DNA of 64,000 nt from an uncultured Lachnospiraceae bacterium. GTDB taxonomy: Bacteria > Bacillota > Clostridia > Lachnospirales > Lachnospiraceae. Shown piece after piece: positions 26,545-34,309 of the stretch (within the stretch, counting starts at the first letter, position 1; the number at the start of each line of letters is the position of its first letter). Position numbers and translations under genes: made by a program. The notes under the pieces were generated by a model. That model had not been told where the DNA came from and did no database searches. It saw only the letters and a program-made list of their open reading frames with translations. The stretch covers positions 89,256-153,255 of the forward strand of contig CAJULA010000005.1 in the NCBI GenBank assembly GCA_910587155.1, given 5' to 3'.

Positions 26545-27551
26545 TGGCGGAAACAAACAGAGGCACGGTGCAGGCGGGAAAAATAAAAACGACTGTTATT
26601 ATACCAAATTATAACGGAGGCAGATATCTGCGCAACTGTCTGCAGTCGCTGTTTGCCTGTGAACAGGCGCACTTTCCGGTGATTGTGGTGGACAATGGCT
26701 CCGCGGACGGCAGCAGGGAGCTGGTGAGGGATGAGTTTCCGCAGGTGAAACTGATCTGTTTTACGGAGAACCGGGGATTTTCGGCAGCGGTCAATGCCGG
26801 GATCAGAGCATCCGAAACGCCTTTTGTGATTTTGCTGAACAATGATACGGTAGCGGAGAAGCATTTTGTGTCCTGTCTGACTAAGGTGCTTGCTCATGAC
26901 AGCCGCTGTTTCTCCGTGGGCGCCAGAATGGTTACGATGTCTGATCCGCATATCATAGACGATGCCGGTGATTATTACTGTGCATTGGGCTGGGCCTTTG
27001 CCAGGGGGAAAGGGCGGAGGCGGGAGTGCTATGAGAGGCCCTGTGAAATATTTGCCGCCTGCGGCGGCGCGGCGGCTTACCGCAGAGATATCCTGGAAGA
27101 GCTGGGGATGTTTGATGAGAATTATTTTGCCTATCTGGAGGATATTGACATCGCTTTCCGGGCCAGGCTGGCCGGCTATAGAAACCGTTATGAGCCGGGG
27201 GCGGTAGTACGTCATGCGGGGAGCGCCTCTTCGGGTTCCCGGTATAATGAATTCAAGATCAGGCTTTCTTCCAGAAATAATATCTATCTTCTGCGTAAGA
27301 ATCTGCCGCTGCTTTTGATTTGCTTTAATCTGCCGTTTCTGCTCGTTGGCTTTGCGGTTAAATATTTTTTTTTCCTGAAAAAGGGATATGGAAAGATTTA
27401 TCTGGCAGGGCTTGCGGAAGGGATGAGGATGACGGCCGGGAAGCGGGAAAACGTCCGCGGATACGCCTCTTGTGTACCATCCGTGCCTGCCTGGATCCGG
27501 CTGGAGGGGGAACTGCTTTTCAACCTGTTTGTACGGCTGTTTTTCAGTTAA
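26544..27551 (+). CDS. GT2 family glycosyltransferase, WbbL/rhamnosyltransferase-like
   Basis: 335 residues. VIIPNYNGGRYLRNCLQSL, IVVDNGSADGS, LLNNDTV and AYLEDIDIAFRARLAGY are the standard motifs of WbbL-type rhamnosyltransferases. A hydrophobic segment near residues 255-280 (LLLICFNLPFLLVGFAVKYFFF) suggests membrane attachment. ATG 26544 shares one base with the previous stop; GTG 26541 is possible. Together with the preceding gene it equals the two halves of the tandem enzyme at 19460. Confidence 0.85.
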   Translation: MAETNRGTVQAGKIKTTVIIPNYNGGRYLRNCLQSLFACEQAHFPVIVVDNGSADGSRELVRDEFPQVKLICFTENRGFSAAVNAGIRASETPFVILLNNDTVAEKHFVSCLTKVLAHDSRCFSVGARMVTMSDPHIIDDAGDYYCALGWAFARGKGRRRECYERPCEIFAACGGAAAYRRDILEELGMFDENYFAYLEDIDIAFRARLAGYRNRYEPGAVVRHAGSASSGSRYNEFKIRLSSRNNIYLLRKNLPLLLICFNLPFLLVGFAVKYFFFLKKGYGKIYLAGLAEGMRMTAGKRENVRGYASCVPSVPAWIRLEGELLFNLFVRLFFS

Positions 27552-27563
27552 GAAAAATTTAAG

Positions 27564-27592
27564 TTGTACTTTTCGTAATAATATTGTAATAT
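27564..27592 (+). promoter_or_regulatory. Sigma-A type internal promoter before the priming transferase
   Basis: TTGTAC at 27564-27569, 17-nt spacer, TAATAT at 27587-27592. It gives the priming transferase and LCP genes their own transcription start within the locus. Confidence 0.7.
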
Positions 27593-27620
27593 GTTATGAG
27601 GATGGAGACCCGATGCCGTT

Positions 27621-29030
27621 ATGATAAAGGATAATCAGAAATATTTTAACAGACTGCATTTGCTGATAGACGCTGTTATCGTGGCATGCTCCTATATGCT
27701 GGCGTGGTATCTGAGATTTGAAAGCATATTTACTGAAAAGAAACAGGGCGTAGGTGTTCTTGAGATGCGCACTTATTTCTATGCCCTTTATTTTATTGTG
27801 CCGGGTTATGTGATCCTCTATTATATTTTCAATATGTATACATCCAAAAGGACGGCCAGAAGGAAATATGAGGTTTACGGTATCGTAAAAGCCAATACCG
27901 CAGGCGTCCTTTTATTTCTGGTTGTACTGTATGTGGTCAATCAGCCCAATTTCTCCCGTACGATGATCGTTATCTTTTACGGGGTCAATGTGGTGCTGTG
28001 CACGCTGAGCAGACAGATTCTGCGTAATCTTCTGCAGTACTTCCGCAGAAAAGGGTATAACCTGAAACATATTCTTCTGGTGGGATATTCCAGGGCGGCG
28101 GAGGAATATATTACCCGTATCAAAGCCAATCCCCAGTGGGGCTATGTGGTGCGTGGGATTCTGGATGACCGTATTCCCAGAGGGACACTTTACAAAGGCA
28201 TTAAAGTGCTGGGCGCGATTGACAATCTGACCTATATCCTGCCGGAAAACCGTCTGGATGAAATTGCCATCACGCTTGCGTTGCAGGATTACGGGCGTCT
28301 GGAAGAAATTGTCGATTTATGTGAGAAGTCAGGTGTGCATACTAAGTTTATCCCGGACTATAACAGTCTGATACCGAGCAGACCCTATACGGAAGATCTG
28401 ATGGGACTGCCGGTGATCAATATCCGCTATGTGCCGCTTTCCAATACGCTGAACTGGATTGTCAAGCGGATGGTTGATATTGTAGGATCGGCGGCGGGTC
28501 TGGTGCTCGTCTCCCCCATTATGCTTCTGACTGCGCTGGCGGTGAAGCTGTCCAGCCCCGGGCCGGTGATTTTCAAGCAGGAACGGATCGGCCTCCATAA
28601 CAAGCCGTTCTGGATGTACAAGTTTCGGACGATGGAGATTCAGAAAGAATCTGCGGAACAGCGGGCCTGGACGGTGCGGGACGATCCGCGGGTGACAAAG
28701 ATAGGGAAATTTCTGCGCAGGACGAGCCTGGATGAATTTCCCCAGCTTTATAATATTCTGCGGGGAGACATGAGTCTGGTGGGTCCCAGGCCGGAGCGGC
28801 CGCTTTTTGTGGAAAAGTTCCGGGAAGAGATACCGAGATATATGATCAAGCACCAGGTGCGTCCGGGACTGACCGGATGGGCGCAGATCAATGGTTACAG
28901 AGGAGATACTTCGATTCGCAAAAGAATTGATTATGACATATTTTATATAGAGAACTGGACGATGGGACTGGATGTCAAGATCCTGTTTCTGACAATTTTC
29001 AAAGGATTTATCAATAAAAATGCATATTAG
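27621..29030 (+). CDS. Undecaprenyl-phosphate sugar phosphotransferase (polyisoprenyl-phosphate hexose-1-P transferase)
   Basis: 469 residues. Four N-terminal helices, a central CoA-binding-like Rossmann part (HILLVGYSRAAEEYI), a membrane hairpin (about 280-305), and a catalytic domain with YKFRTM (about 334), RRTSLDEFPQLYNIL, VGPRPERP and RPGLTGWAQINGYRG. These mark the WbaP/WcaJ/CpsE class that puts the first sugar phosphate, usually glucose or galactose, onto undecaprenyl phosphate. It starts glycan synthesis for this locus. It has its own promoter; the ribosome site (GGAG, 13 nt from ATG) is weak. The Asp-Glu of the catalytic pair is present. Confidence 0.92.
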   Translation: MIKDNQKYFNRLHLLIDAVIVACSYMLAWYLRFESIFTEKKQGVGVLEMRTYFYALYFIVPGYVILYYIFNMYTSKRTARRKYEVYGIVKANTAGVLLFLVVLYVVNQPNFSRTMIVIFYGVNVVLCTLSRQILRNLLQYFRRKGYNLKHILLVGYSRAAEEYITRIKANPQWGYVVRGILDDRIPRGTLYKGIKVLGAIDNLTYILPENRLDEIAITLALQDYGRLEEIVDLCEKSGVHTKFIPDYNSLIPSRPYTEDLMGLPVINIRYVPLSNTLNWIVKRMVDIVGSAAGLVLVSPIMLLTALAVKLSSPGPVIFKQERIGLHNKPFWMYKFRTMEIQKESAEQRAWTVRDDPRVTKIGKFLRRTSLDEFPQLYNILRGDMSLVGPRPERPLFVEKFREEIPRYMIKHQVRPGLTGWAQINGYRGDTSIRKRIDYDIFYIENWTMGLDVKILFLTIFKGFINKNAY

Positions 29031-29063
29031 CATACATGCAAATGACAAGGGAGAAGAGATAAG

Positions 29064-30656
29064 ATGTCAACAAAAAATGCAGATGGTGCAAGGCATGGAA
29101 AGAGCGGTGTGAAGAATGCAAAGAGCAGAGCAGGTATGAACGGCTCCCAGAATACAGGAAATCCATCGGGCAACAGACGACCGGCAGGCGGGGGAAGCGC
29201 GTCAGGTACGAGACGGCCTCCGGAAAGCGCGGGGCAGGGCGGCATGAGACGGCCAGCCGGTACAGGAAATCAGGCAGGAGCAAGGAGAGCTTCCCAGACG
29301 GGGAGTCAGACAGCCGGCAGAAGACCGCAGAGCGCAGGCGGCCAGTCAGGCACACGGCGGGCGGCGGAGGCCGCAAACGGCGCGGGTACAAGAAGGGCTT
29401 CCACGGCAGGGCGCAGCGCATCTGCTGCCAGATACAGAGAGGAAGAAAGATATGACCGCCCCGGCAGGACGGAAGGCCAGAGGAAGCCTGCGGGAAAGAA
29501 GATGTCTGCCAAAAAACGGGCGGCCAAGAGACGCAACAGAATCATCCTCTTTGGTGTGGAGATACTGATCCTTGTGGGGATGCTGGGATTTCTCTATACG
29601 GTGCTCAAGACAGAGAAGGTGGAGAAGATCCAGATCGACGAAGAGAGAGTCGTGATGGAGATGAACGAGAGTGTGGAAGAGAATGAAGTGATGAAAGGCT
29701 ATCGCAATATTGCTCTGTTTGGCGTGGATTCCAGAAACGGGTCGCTGGGAAAGGGCACCAGGAGCGATACCATAATCATTGCTTCCATCAATCAGGATAC
29801 GGGAGATGTGAAGCTGATTTCCGTATTTCGTGACACATATCTCAATCTCGGGAATGACACCTATAATAAATGCAACGCCGCCTATGCCAAGGGCGGTCCC
29901 GAGCAGGCGATCACGATGCTGAATAAAAATCTGGATATGAATATTACGGATTATATTACGGTAGGTTTTGACGGTCTGATTGAAGTGATCGACGCTCTGG
30001 GCGGCGTGGAGATCAATGTGACCGAAGCGGAGATCCCTTATCTGAATGACTATCAGATCAGTATGGTGGGCCGTGAAGTGGGCAGAGTGGGCGATATCGT
30101 AAACTATGAGGCCACGGAAGGCAAAGATTATACGGCTGTGACCCATGGAGGGCTGCAGACATTGAACGGGCTGCAGGCCACTGCATACTGCCGTATCCGG
30201 TATATCGGCAATGACTTCCAGCGTGCGCAGCGGCAGAGGGATGTGCTGATCGCGGCTTCGGAAAAAGCAAAGGGAGCAAGTATTTCCGAACTGAACAATA
30301 TCGTCAACGGTGTGATGGGGAATATTTCCACATCACTGGACGTAAAGGAAATCCTGAATGTGATGAAGGATCTTGGCAACTACAGCATTGTGGCCAATGA
30401 CGGATTCCCGTTCGAACAGTATCGCGCTACCGGCAGAGTGGGCAGCAAGGGAAGCTGCGTCATTCCGCAGGATCTGGCGGTGAATGTGGCGGAACTGCAT
30501 CGGTTCCTCTTCGACGAAAATGATTACCAGATCTCTTCTGAGGTGGATGAATTCAGCAAAAAGGTATCCAGCGATACCGGCAAATATGTCAATACTTCTG
30601 CGGATGAGTTCACAAAGAAAGAGAAGGAAAATGATGAGGTTGCCACATCAGAATAG
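29064..30656 (+). CDS. LytR-CpsA-Psr (LCP) family glycan-peptidoglycan ligase
   Basis: 530 residues. Residues 1 to about 155 are a basic disordered cytoplasmic tail with repeated G-x-RRPA/RRAS units, ending in KKRAAKRRNR. One helix follows (about 160-180). The LCP domain has ALFGVDSRNG, RSDTIIIASIN, LISVFRDTYL, YTVGFDG-like ITVGFDGLIEVID and YCRIRYIGNDFQRAQRQRDVL, covering the Arg and Asp residues that bind pyrophosphate lipid. LCP enzymes move glycans from undecaprenyl pyrophosphate to peptidoglycan. The gene lies 33 bp after the priming transferase. The cytoplasmic tail is much longer than usual for the family. Confidence 0.93.
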   Translation: MSTKNADGARHGKSGVKNAKSRAGMNGSQNTGNPSGNRRPAGGGSASGTRRPPESAGQGGMRRPAGTGNQAGARRASQTGSQTAGRRPQSAGGQSGTRRAAEAANGAGTRRASTAGRSASAARYREEERYDRPGRTEGQRKPAGKKMSAKKRAAKRRNRIILFGVEILILVGMLGFLYTVLKTEKVEKIQIDEERVVMEMNESVEENEVMKGYRNIALFGVDSRNGSLGKGTRSDTIIIASINQDTGDVKLISVFRDTYLNLGNDTYNKCNAAYAKGGPEQAITMLNKNLDMNITDYITVGFDGLIEVIDALGGVEINVTEAEIPYLNDYQISMVGREVGRVGDIVNYEATEGKDYTAVTHGGLQTLNGLQATAYCRIRYIGNDFQRAQRQRDVLIAASEKAKGASISELNNIVNGVMGNISTSLDVKEILNVMKDLGNYSIVANDGFPFEQYRATGRVGSKGSCVIPQDLAVNVAELHRFLFDENDYQISSEVDEFSKKVSSDTGKYVNTSADEFTKKEKENDEVATSE

Positions 30657-30725
30657 AGTAAACAGGCAAACATCGGAAGGGGCCGGTATACGGCTCCTTT
30701 ATGCCTTTGTAAGGAAATGAAATCA

Positions 30726-31655
30726 ATGGATGCTATTGTAGATATCATCATACCCACCCTGAAGCCGGGACAGGAGTTTGCGGATCTGTTGCAGGCTCTG
30801 GAAACACAGAGCCTGCGGCCTGGCCGTATTATTGTGATGAATACGGAAGAAAAGTATTTTGAACGGCTCAAATATGGGAATAAGCAACTGAAAAAATATG
30901 CCAATGTGGAAGTGCACCATGTGTCAGAGCGCGAATTTGATCATGGTAACACGAGGAACCAGGGGATCAAACGTTCAGGCGCCCCCTATTTTGTCTGCAT
31001 GACGCAGGATGCTCTGCCAAAGGATGCCTTTGTGCTGGAAAAGCTGCTGGAACCTCTGCGAAACGGTGAGGCGGTAGTCAGCTATGCCAGACAGCTCCCC
31101 AGACCCGACTGTGCGCCGGTGGAATCCTTTATCAGGGAGTTTAATTATCCCAACGAGTCCCGGCTCAAAGGGCAGGAGGATCTGGAAGCGCTTGGCATCA
31201 AGACTTTTTTCTGCTCCAATGTATGCGCGGCATATAACAGAGCGGTATTTGATGAATTGGGAGGCTTTATCCGGCATACCATCTTTAATGAGGATATGAT
31301 CTATGCGGCCGGTGTGGTAAAATCAGGCAGAAAGATCGCTTATACGGCACAGGCGCAGGTTTATCACTCGCATAATTATAACTGGATGGAAAATTTTCAC
31401 CGGAATTTTGATATGGGTGTTTCCCAGGCGGATCATCCGGATGTATTTGACGGGATCCGGTCAGAGTCAGAAGGGATCAGGCTGGTAAAGCAGCTGACTG
31501 CTCATCTGAAAAAAACAGGCAATTCGCGGCTGATTCTGCCCATGCTCTGGGGAAGCGGCTGGAAATTCCTGGGCTACAGGCTGGGGAAAAATTATACCTG
31601 GCTGCCGCGGGGGCTGGTCATGCGCTGCAGCATGAATCGCAGATACTGGCAGTGA
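30726..31655 (+). CDS. GT2 glycosyltransferase, rhamnosyltransferase-like
   Basis: About 309 residues. It has VDIIIPTLKPGQEF at the start and the diagnostic REFDHGNTRNQGI, with MTQDALP as the metal motif. That FDHG-x-TRN block is shared by many rhamnosyltransferases (RfbN/RgpB group). FNEDMIYAAGVVKSG follows. AAGGA is almost touching ATG 30717 but 10 nt from ATG 30726, so I prefer 30726. It sits 70 bp after the LCP gene with a small G/C hairpin (about 30678-30700) between. Confidence 0.82.
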   Translation: MDAIVDIIIPTLKPGQEFADLLQALETQSLRPGRIIVMNTEEKYFERLKYGNKQLKKYANVEVHHVSEREFDHGNTRNQGIKRSGAPYFVCMTQDALPKDAFVLEKLLEPLRNGEAVVSYARQLPRPDCAPVESFIREFNYPNESRLKGQEDLEALGIKTFFCSNVCAAYNRAVFDELGGFIRHTIFNEDMIYAAGVVKSGRKIAYTAQAQVYHSHNYNWMENFHRNFDMGVSQADHPDVFDGIRSESEGIRLVKQLTAHLKKTGNSRLILPMLWGSGWKFLGYRLGKNYTWLPRGLVMRCSMNRRYWQ

Positions 31656-31678
31656 TTGTCGGAAAGGCAGGATGACAT

Positions 31679-33505
31679 ATGTGTGGAATTGTAGGATATA
31701 TCGGAAAAAAGCAGGCGGCGCCGGTGATTCTGGACGGCCTTGCCAGACTGGAATACAGGGGCTATGACTCCGCCGGGATGGCAGTATTTGATGGCGAAAA
31801 GGTGAATGTCACCAAGGCGGTGGGGCGTCTGAAAGTGCTGGAGGAGCTCACACACGGCGGAGAGACGATGCCCGGCCTTGCGGGGATCGGACATACGAGA
31901 TGGGCGACGCACGGTGCGCCCAACGATGTGAACTCCCATCCGCATTTTAATAAAGACAAGACCATTACCGTGGTACATAACGGCATTATAGAGAACTATA
32001 TTCCCCTGCGCAACAAATTGATGAAAAAGGGATATTCCTTTGTGTCGGAAACGGATACGGAAGTGGTGGCGCAGATGTTGGACTATTATAACAACGGCAA
32101 TCCGCTGGAAACGATCCTGAAAGTGCTGCACAGGATTGAAGGCTCCTATGCGCTTGGTATCATGTTTGCCGATCATCCGGGTGAGATCTTTGCCGCCAGG
32201 AAGGGCAGTCCCCTGATTGTGGGACAGAGCGGTGACGGCTGCTTTATCGCTTCCGATGTGCCTGCGATTCTCCGATATACGAGAACAGTATATTTTGTGG
32301 ACGAACAGGAGATTGTGCGTCTGGAAGCGGATCATATGCATTTCTATACGATGGATGAGGAGGAGATTGAAAAGAAAGCCACCACCATCGAATGGGATGC
32401 CAACGCGGCGGAAAAGGCCGGCTATGAGCATTTCATGCTGAAGGAAATGTATGAACAGCCAAAAACAGTGACCGATACGCTGACGCCGCGACTGAAAAAA
32501 GACCGGATCGAGATAGAGGAACTCGGGCTTAGCGACGATGAAATCAGGCAGATCCGAAAAATTCATATCGTTGCCTGCGGTTCGGCCTATCATGCGGGTG
32601 TCACCGGCAAATATGTACTGGAAGGACTGGCAAGAATACCGGTGGAGGTGGATCTGGCCTCGGAATTCCGCTACAGGAATCCGATCCTGGAAGAGGGCGC
32701 CATGGTCATTGTCGTCAGCCAGTCCGGCGAGACGGCAGATACCCTGGCGGCCATGCGGGAAGCCAGACAGAAAGGCTTTCAGGTGCTGGGCATCGTCAAT
32801 GTGGTGGGCAGCTCGATTGCCAGAGAGGCAGAGCATGTGATGTATACCTGGGCAGGGCCGGAGATCGCCGTTGCCACTACCAAAGCCTACAGCGCGCAGC
32901 TTATCGCCTTTTATCTGCTGGCGGTGAAATTTGCCAGTGTCAGGCAGACCATTGACGATGCTACGTACCGGCTTCTGCTCCGTGATCTTAGGCGGCTGCC
33001 GGATCAGATTGAACTTCTGCTCAACAGTAAGGAGAAGATACAGCATTTTGCCAACCGCTATATCGGTGCCAGAGATGTCTTCTTTATCGGCCGGGGGATC
33101 GACTATGCCATTTCTCTGGAGGGTTCCCTGAAATTAAAGGAGATTTCCTATATTCACTCTGAGGCTTATGCGGCCGGGGAACTGAAACACGGCACCATTT
33201 CCCTGATCGAAGAAGGCACGCTGGTGGCTGCGGTATCCACCCAGCCGGCGCTTTATCAGAAGACGATCAGCAATATGGTAGAGGTCAAAGCCAGAGGTGC
33301 CTTCCTGCTGGCAGTGACCAATGTGGGCAACCGGGAGATCGAAAAGGTGTCAGACTATACCATCTATATCCCTGAGACCAATCCATTCTTTACCAATTCC
33401 CTGGCCATCATACCGCTGCAGCTCTTTGGCTATTATGTGGCCGTGGGCAAAGGATGTGATGTGGATAAGCCGCGAAATCTGGCCAAGTCGGTGACGGTGG
33501 AGTAA
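31679..33505 (+). CDS. glmS: Glutamine--fructose-6-phosphate aminotransferase (isomerizing)
   Basis: 608 residues, full length. The catalytic Cys follows the initiator Met (MCGIVGYIG). The glutaminase half shows RLEYRGYDSAG, GHTRWATHG and THPH-like NSHPH. Two SIS domains follow (HIVACGSAYHAG, VSQSGETADTLAA, KLKEISYIHSEAYAAGELKHG), and it ends with the conserved DKPRNLAKSVTVE. It makes glucosamine-6-P, the first step to UDP-GlcNAc for wall and surface glycan. No glmS ribozyme fold is evident in the short upstream gap (23 bp). It converges on the crp-type gene. Confidence 0.97.
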   Translation: MCGIVGYIGKKQAAPVILDGLARLEYRGYDSAGMAVFDGEKVNVTKAVGRLKVLEELTHGGETMPGLAGIGHTRWATHGAPNDVNSHPHFNKDKTITVVHNGIIENYIPLRNKLMKKGYSFVSETDTEVVAQMLDYYNNGNPLETILKVLHRIEGSYALGIMFADHPGEIFAARKGSPLIVGQSGDGCFIASDVPAILRYTRTVYFVDEQEIVRLEADHMHFYTMDEEEIEKKATTIEWDANAAEKAGYEHFMLKEMYEQPKTVTDTLTPRLKKDRIEIEELGLSDDEIRQIRKIHIVACGSAYHAGVTGKYVLEGLARIPVEVDLASEFRYRNPILEEGAMVIVVSQSGETADTLAAMREARQKGFQVLGIVNVVGSSIAREAEHVMYTWAGPEIAVATTKAYSAQLIAFYLLAVKFASVRQTIDDATYRLLLRDLRRLPDQIELLLNSKEKIQHFANRYIGARDVFFIGRGIDYAISLEGSLKLKEISYIHSEAYAAGELKHGTISLIEEGTLVAAVSTQPALYQKTISNMVEVKARGAFLLAVTNVGNREIEKVSDYTIYIPETNPFFTNSLAIIPLQLFGYYVAVGKGCDVDKPRNLAKSVTVE

Positions 33506-33516
33506 GGGGAGTAGGG

Positions 33517-34161
33517 CTATGTGTGGCAAGTCATCCCACTGATCACAATCACCCGCCCCCTTTTCTCAACGAGTCCTTCCGCATCCATCCGACTCAGTTC
33601 GGTCATCAGGGAGCTGCGGTCGATGGCCAGGTAGTCGGCCAGGTCGGAGTAGGGGATGGGGATATGGACGAACGGGCTGTCCTGACGGAGAGCCTGTGCG
33701 TGCAGGTACGCGGTCAGCTTGCCGCGGATCGTCTTTTGCTGGAGGATGTGACAGTGCTTATTTTCGGCATGAATGACGGCATGGAGCAGGCGGGAAAACA
33801 GGACGGCAAGCTCGCTGTCAGAGCGGGACAGCACATATTCCTGCAGCTGCTGATGGGTGAAGAAGGCGGCTGTGCAGGGGTATTTTGCCAGGATAAAGCA
33901 GTGCCCGCTGCCTGTGCCGGGAAACATTTCAGGACAGATCAGCTGTCCTTTTGTAAAGTAGTCCAGAAGCTGTCTGCCGCCGTCTTCCTGCTCCACGCAG
34001 AGATAGGCTGTGCCCCTCAGCAGGATGCACAGCCGTCTTTCCGGCGTTTGCCCGTCCAGAATGATCTCCCCTTTTCCATAGGATTTCTGCTTTGGCCGGA
34101 AGGCTTCCCGGATGTATTTTATATTTTTTTCAGAAATAATCAAGGAGTCAGAATCCCCCAT
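33517..34161 (-). CDS. Crp/Fnr family transcription regulator
   Basis: 214 residues from ATG 34161, which has AAGGAA 9 nt upstream; the longer frame to 34227 has no ribosome site. The N-terminal cyclic-nucleotide-binding-like domain includes GEIILDGQTPERRLCILLRGTAYL. The C-terminal winged helix has YSDLADYLAIDRSSLMTELSRM, a Crp-type recognition helix. No four-Cys N-terminal cluster of Fnr is present, so it is not a standard Fe-S Fnr. It is divergent from nrdD and shares a candidate operator with it, so control of the anaerobic reductase is likely. Confidence 0.85.
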   Translation of the reverse strand: MGDSDSLIISEKNIKYIREAFRPKQKSYGKGEIILDGQTPERRLCILLRGTAYLCVEQEDGGRQLLDYFTKGQLICPEMFPGTGSGHCFILAKYPCTAAFFTHQQLQEYVLSRSDSELAVLFSRLLHAVIHAENKHCHILQQKTIRGKLTAYLHAQALRQDSPFVHIPIPYSDLADYLAIDRSSLMTELSRMDAEGLVEKRGRVIVISGMTCHT

Positions 34162-34200
34162 ATATAGCTGTTCCTTTCTGTCTTTCATACTATATCTGGT

Positions 34201-34229
34201 ATTATAAATCAAAAATGTTTTCCACACAA
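34201..34229 (-). promoter_or_regulatory. Promoter of the Crp/Fnr-type gene
   Basis: Minus strand: TTGTGT at 34229-34224, 17-nt spacer, TATAAT at 34206-34201. Its -35 box lies inside the candidate operator at 34216-34231. Confidence 0.7.
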
Positions 34230-34231
34230 CA
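34216..34231. promoter_or_regulatory. Candidate Crp-family operator between crp-type gene and nrdD
   Basis: TGTT, 8 bases, AACA: the half-site spacing fits Crp-family sites (TGT-N10-ACA). It covers the -35 box of the regulator's own promoter and its centre is 41.5 bp upstream of the start point expected for nrdD from the TATAAT at 34253. Confidence 0.45.
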
Positions 34232-34252
34232 GTTTTTGCCGAATCCGTGTAA

Positions 34253-34258
34253 TATAAT
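34253..34258 (+). promoter_or_regulatory. nrdD promoter -10 element without a good -35
   Basis: TATAAT preceded by TGTAA. No -35 box at 16-18 nt is recognisable (the spot reads CAGTTT). This is what an activator-dependent class II promoter looks like. Confidence 0.55.
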
Positions 34259-34309
34259 GATGCAACCGGCTATTTTTCACAACCGGATAACAGGGAGGAG
34301 TGCAAGTCT

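Noticed and set aside
31656..31678. glmS ribozyme
   Set aside because: The gap before glmS is only 23 bp, too short for the ribozyme, and the end of the glycosyltransferase gene fills the space before it.
31592..33046. A 484-codon minus-strand frame opposite glmS
   Set aside because: Antisense shadow of glmS; no domain pattern and no promoter.
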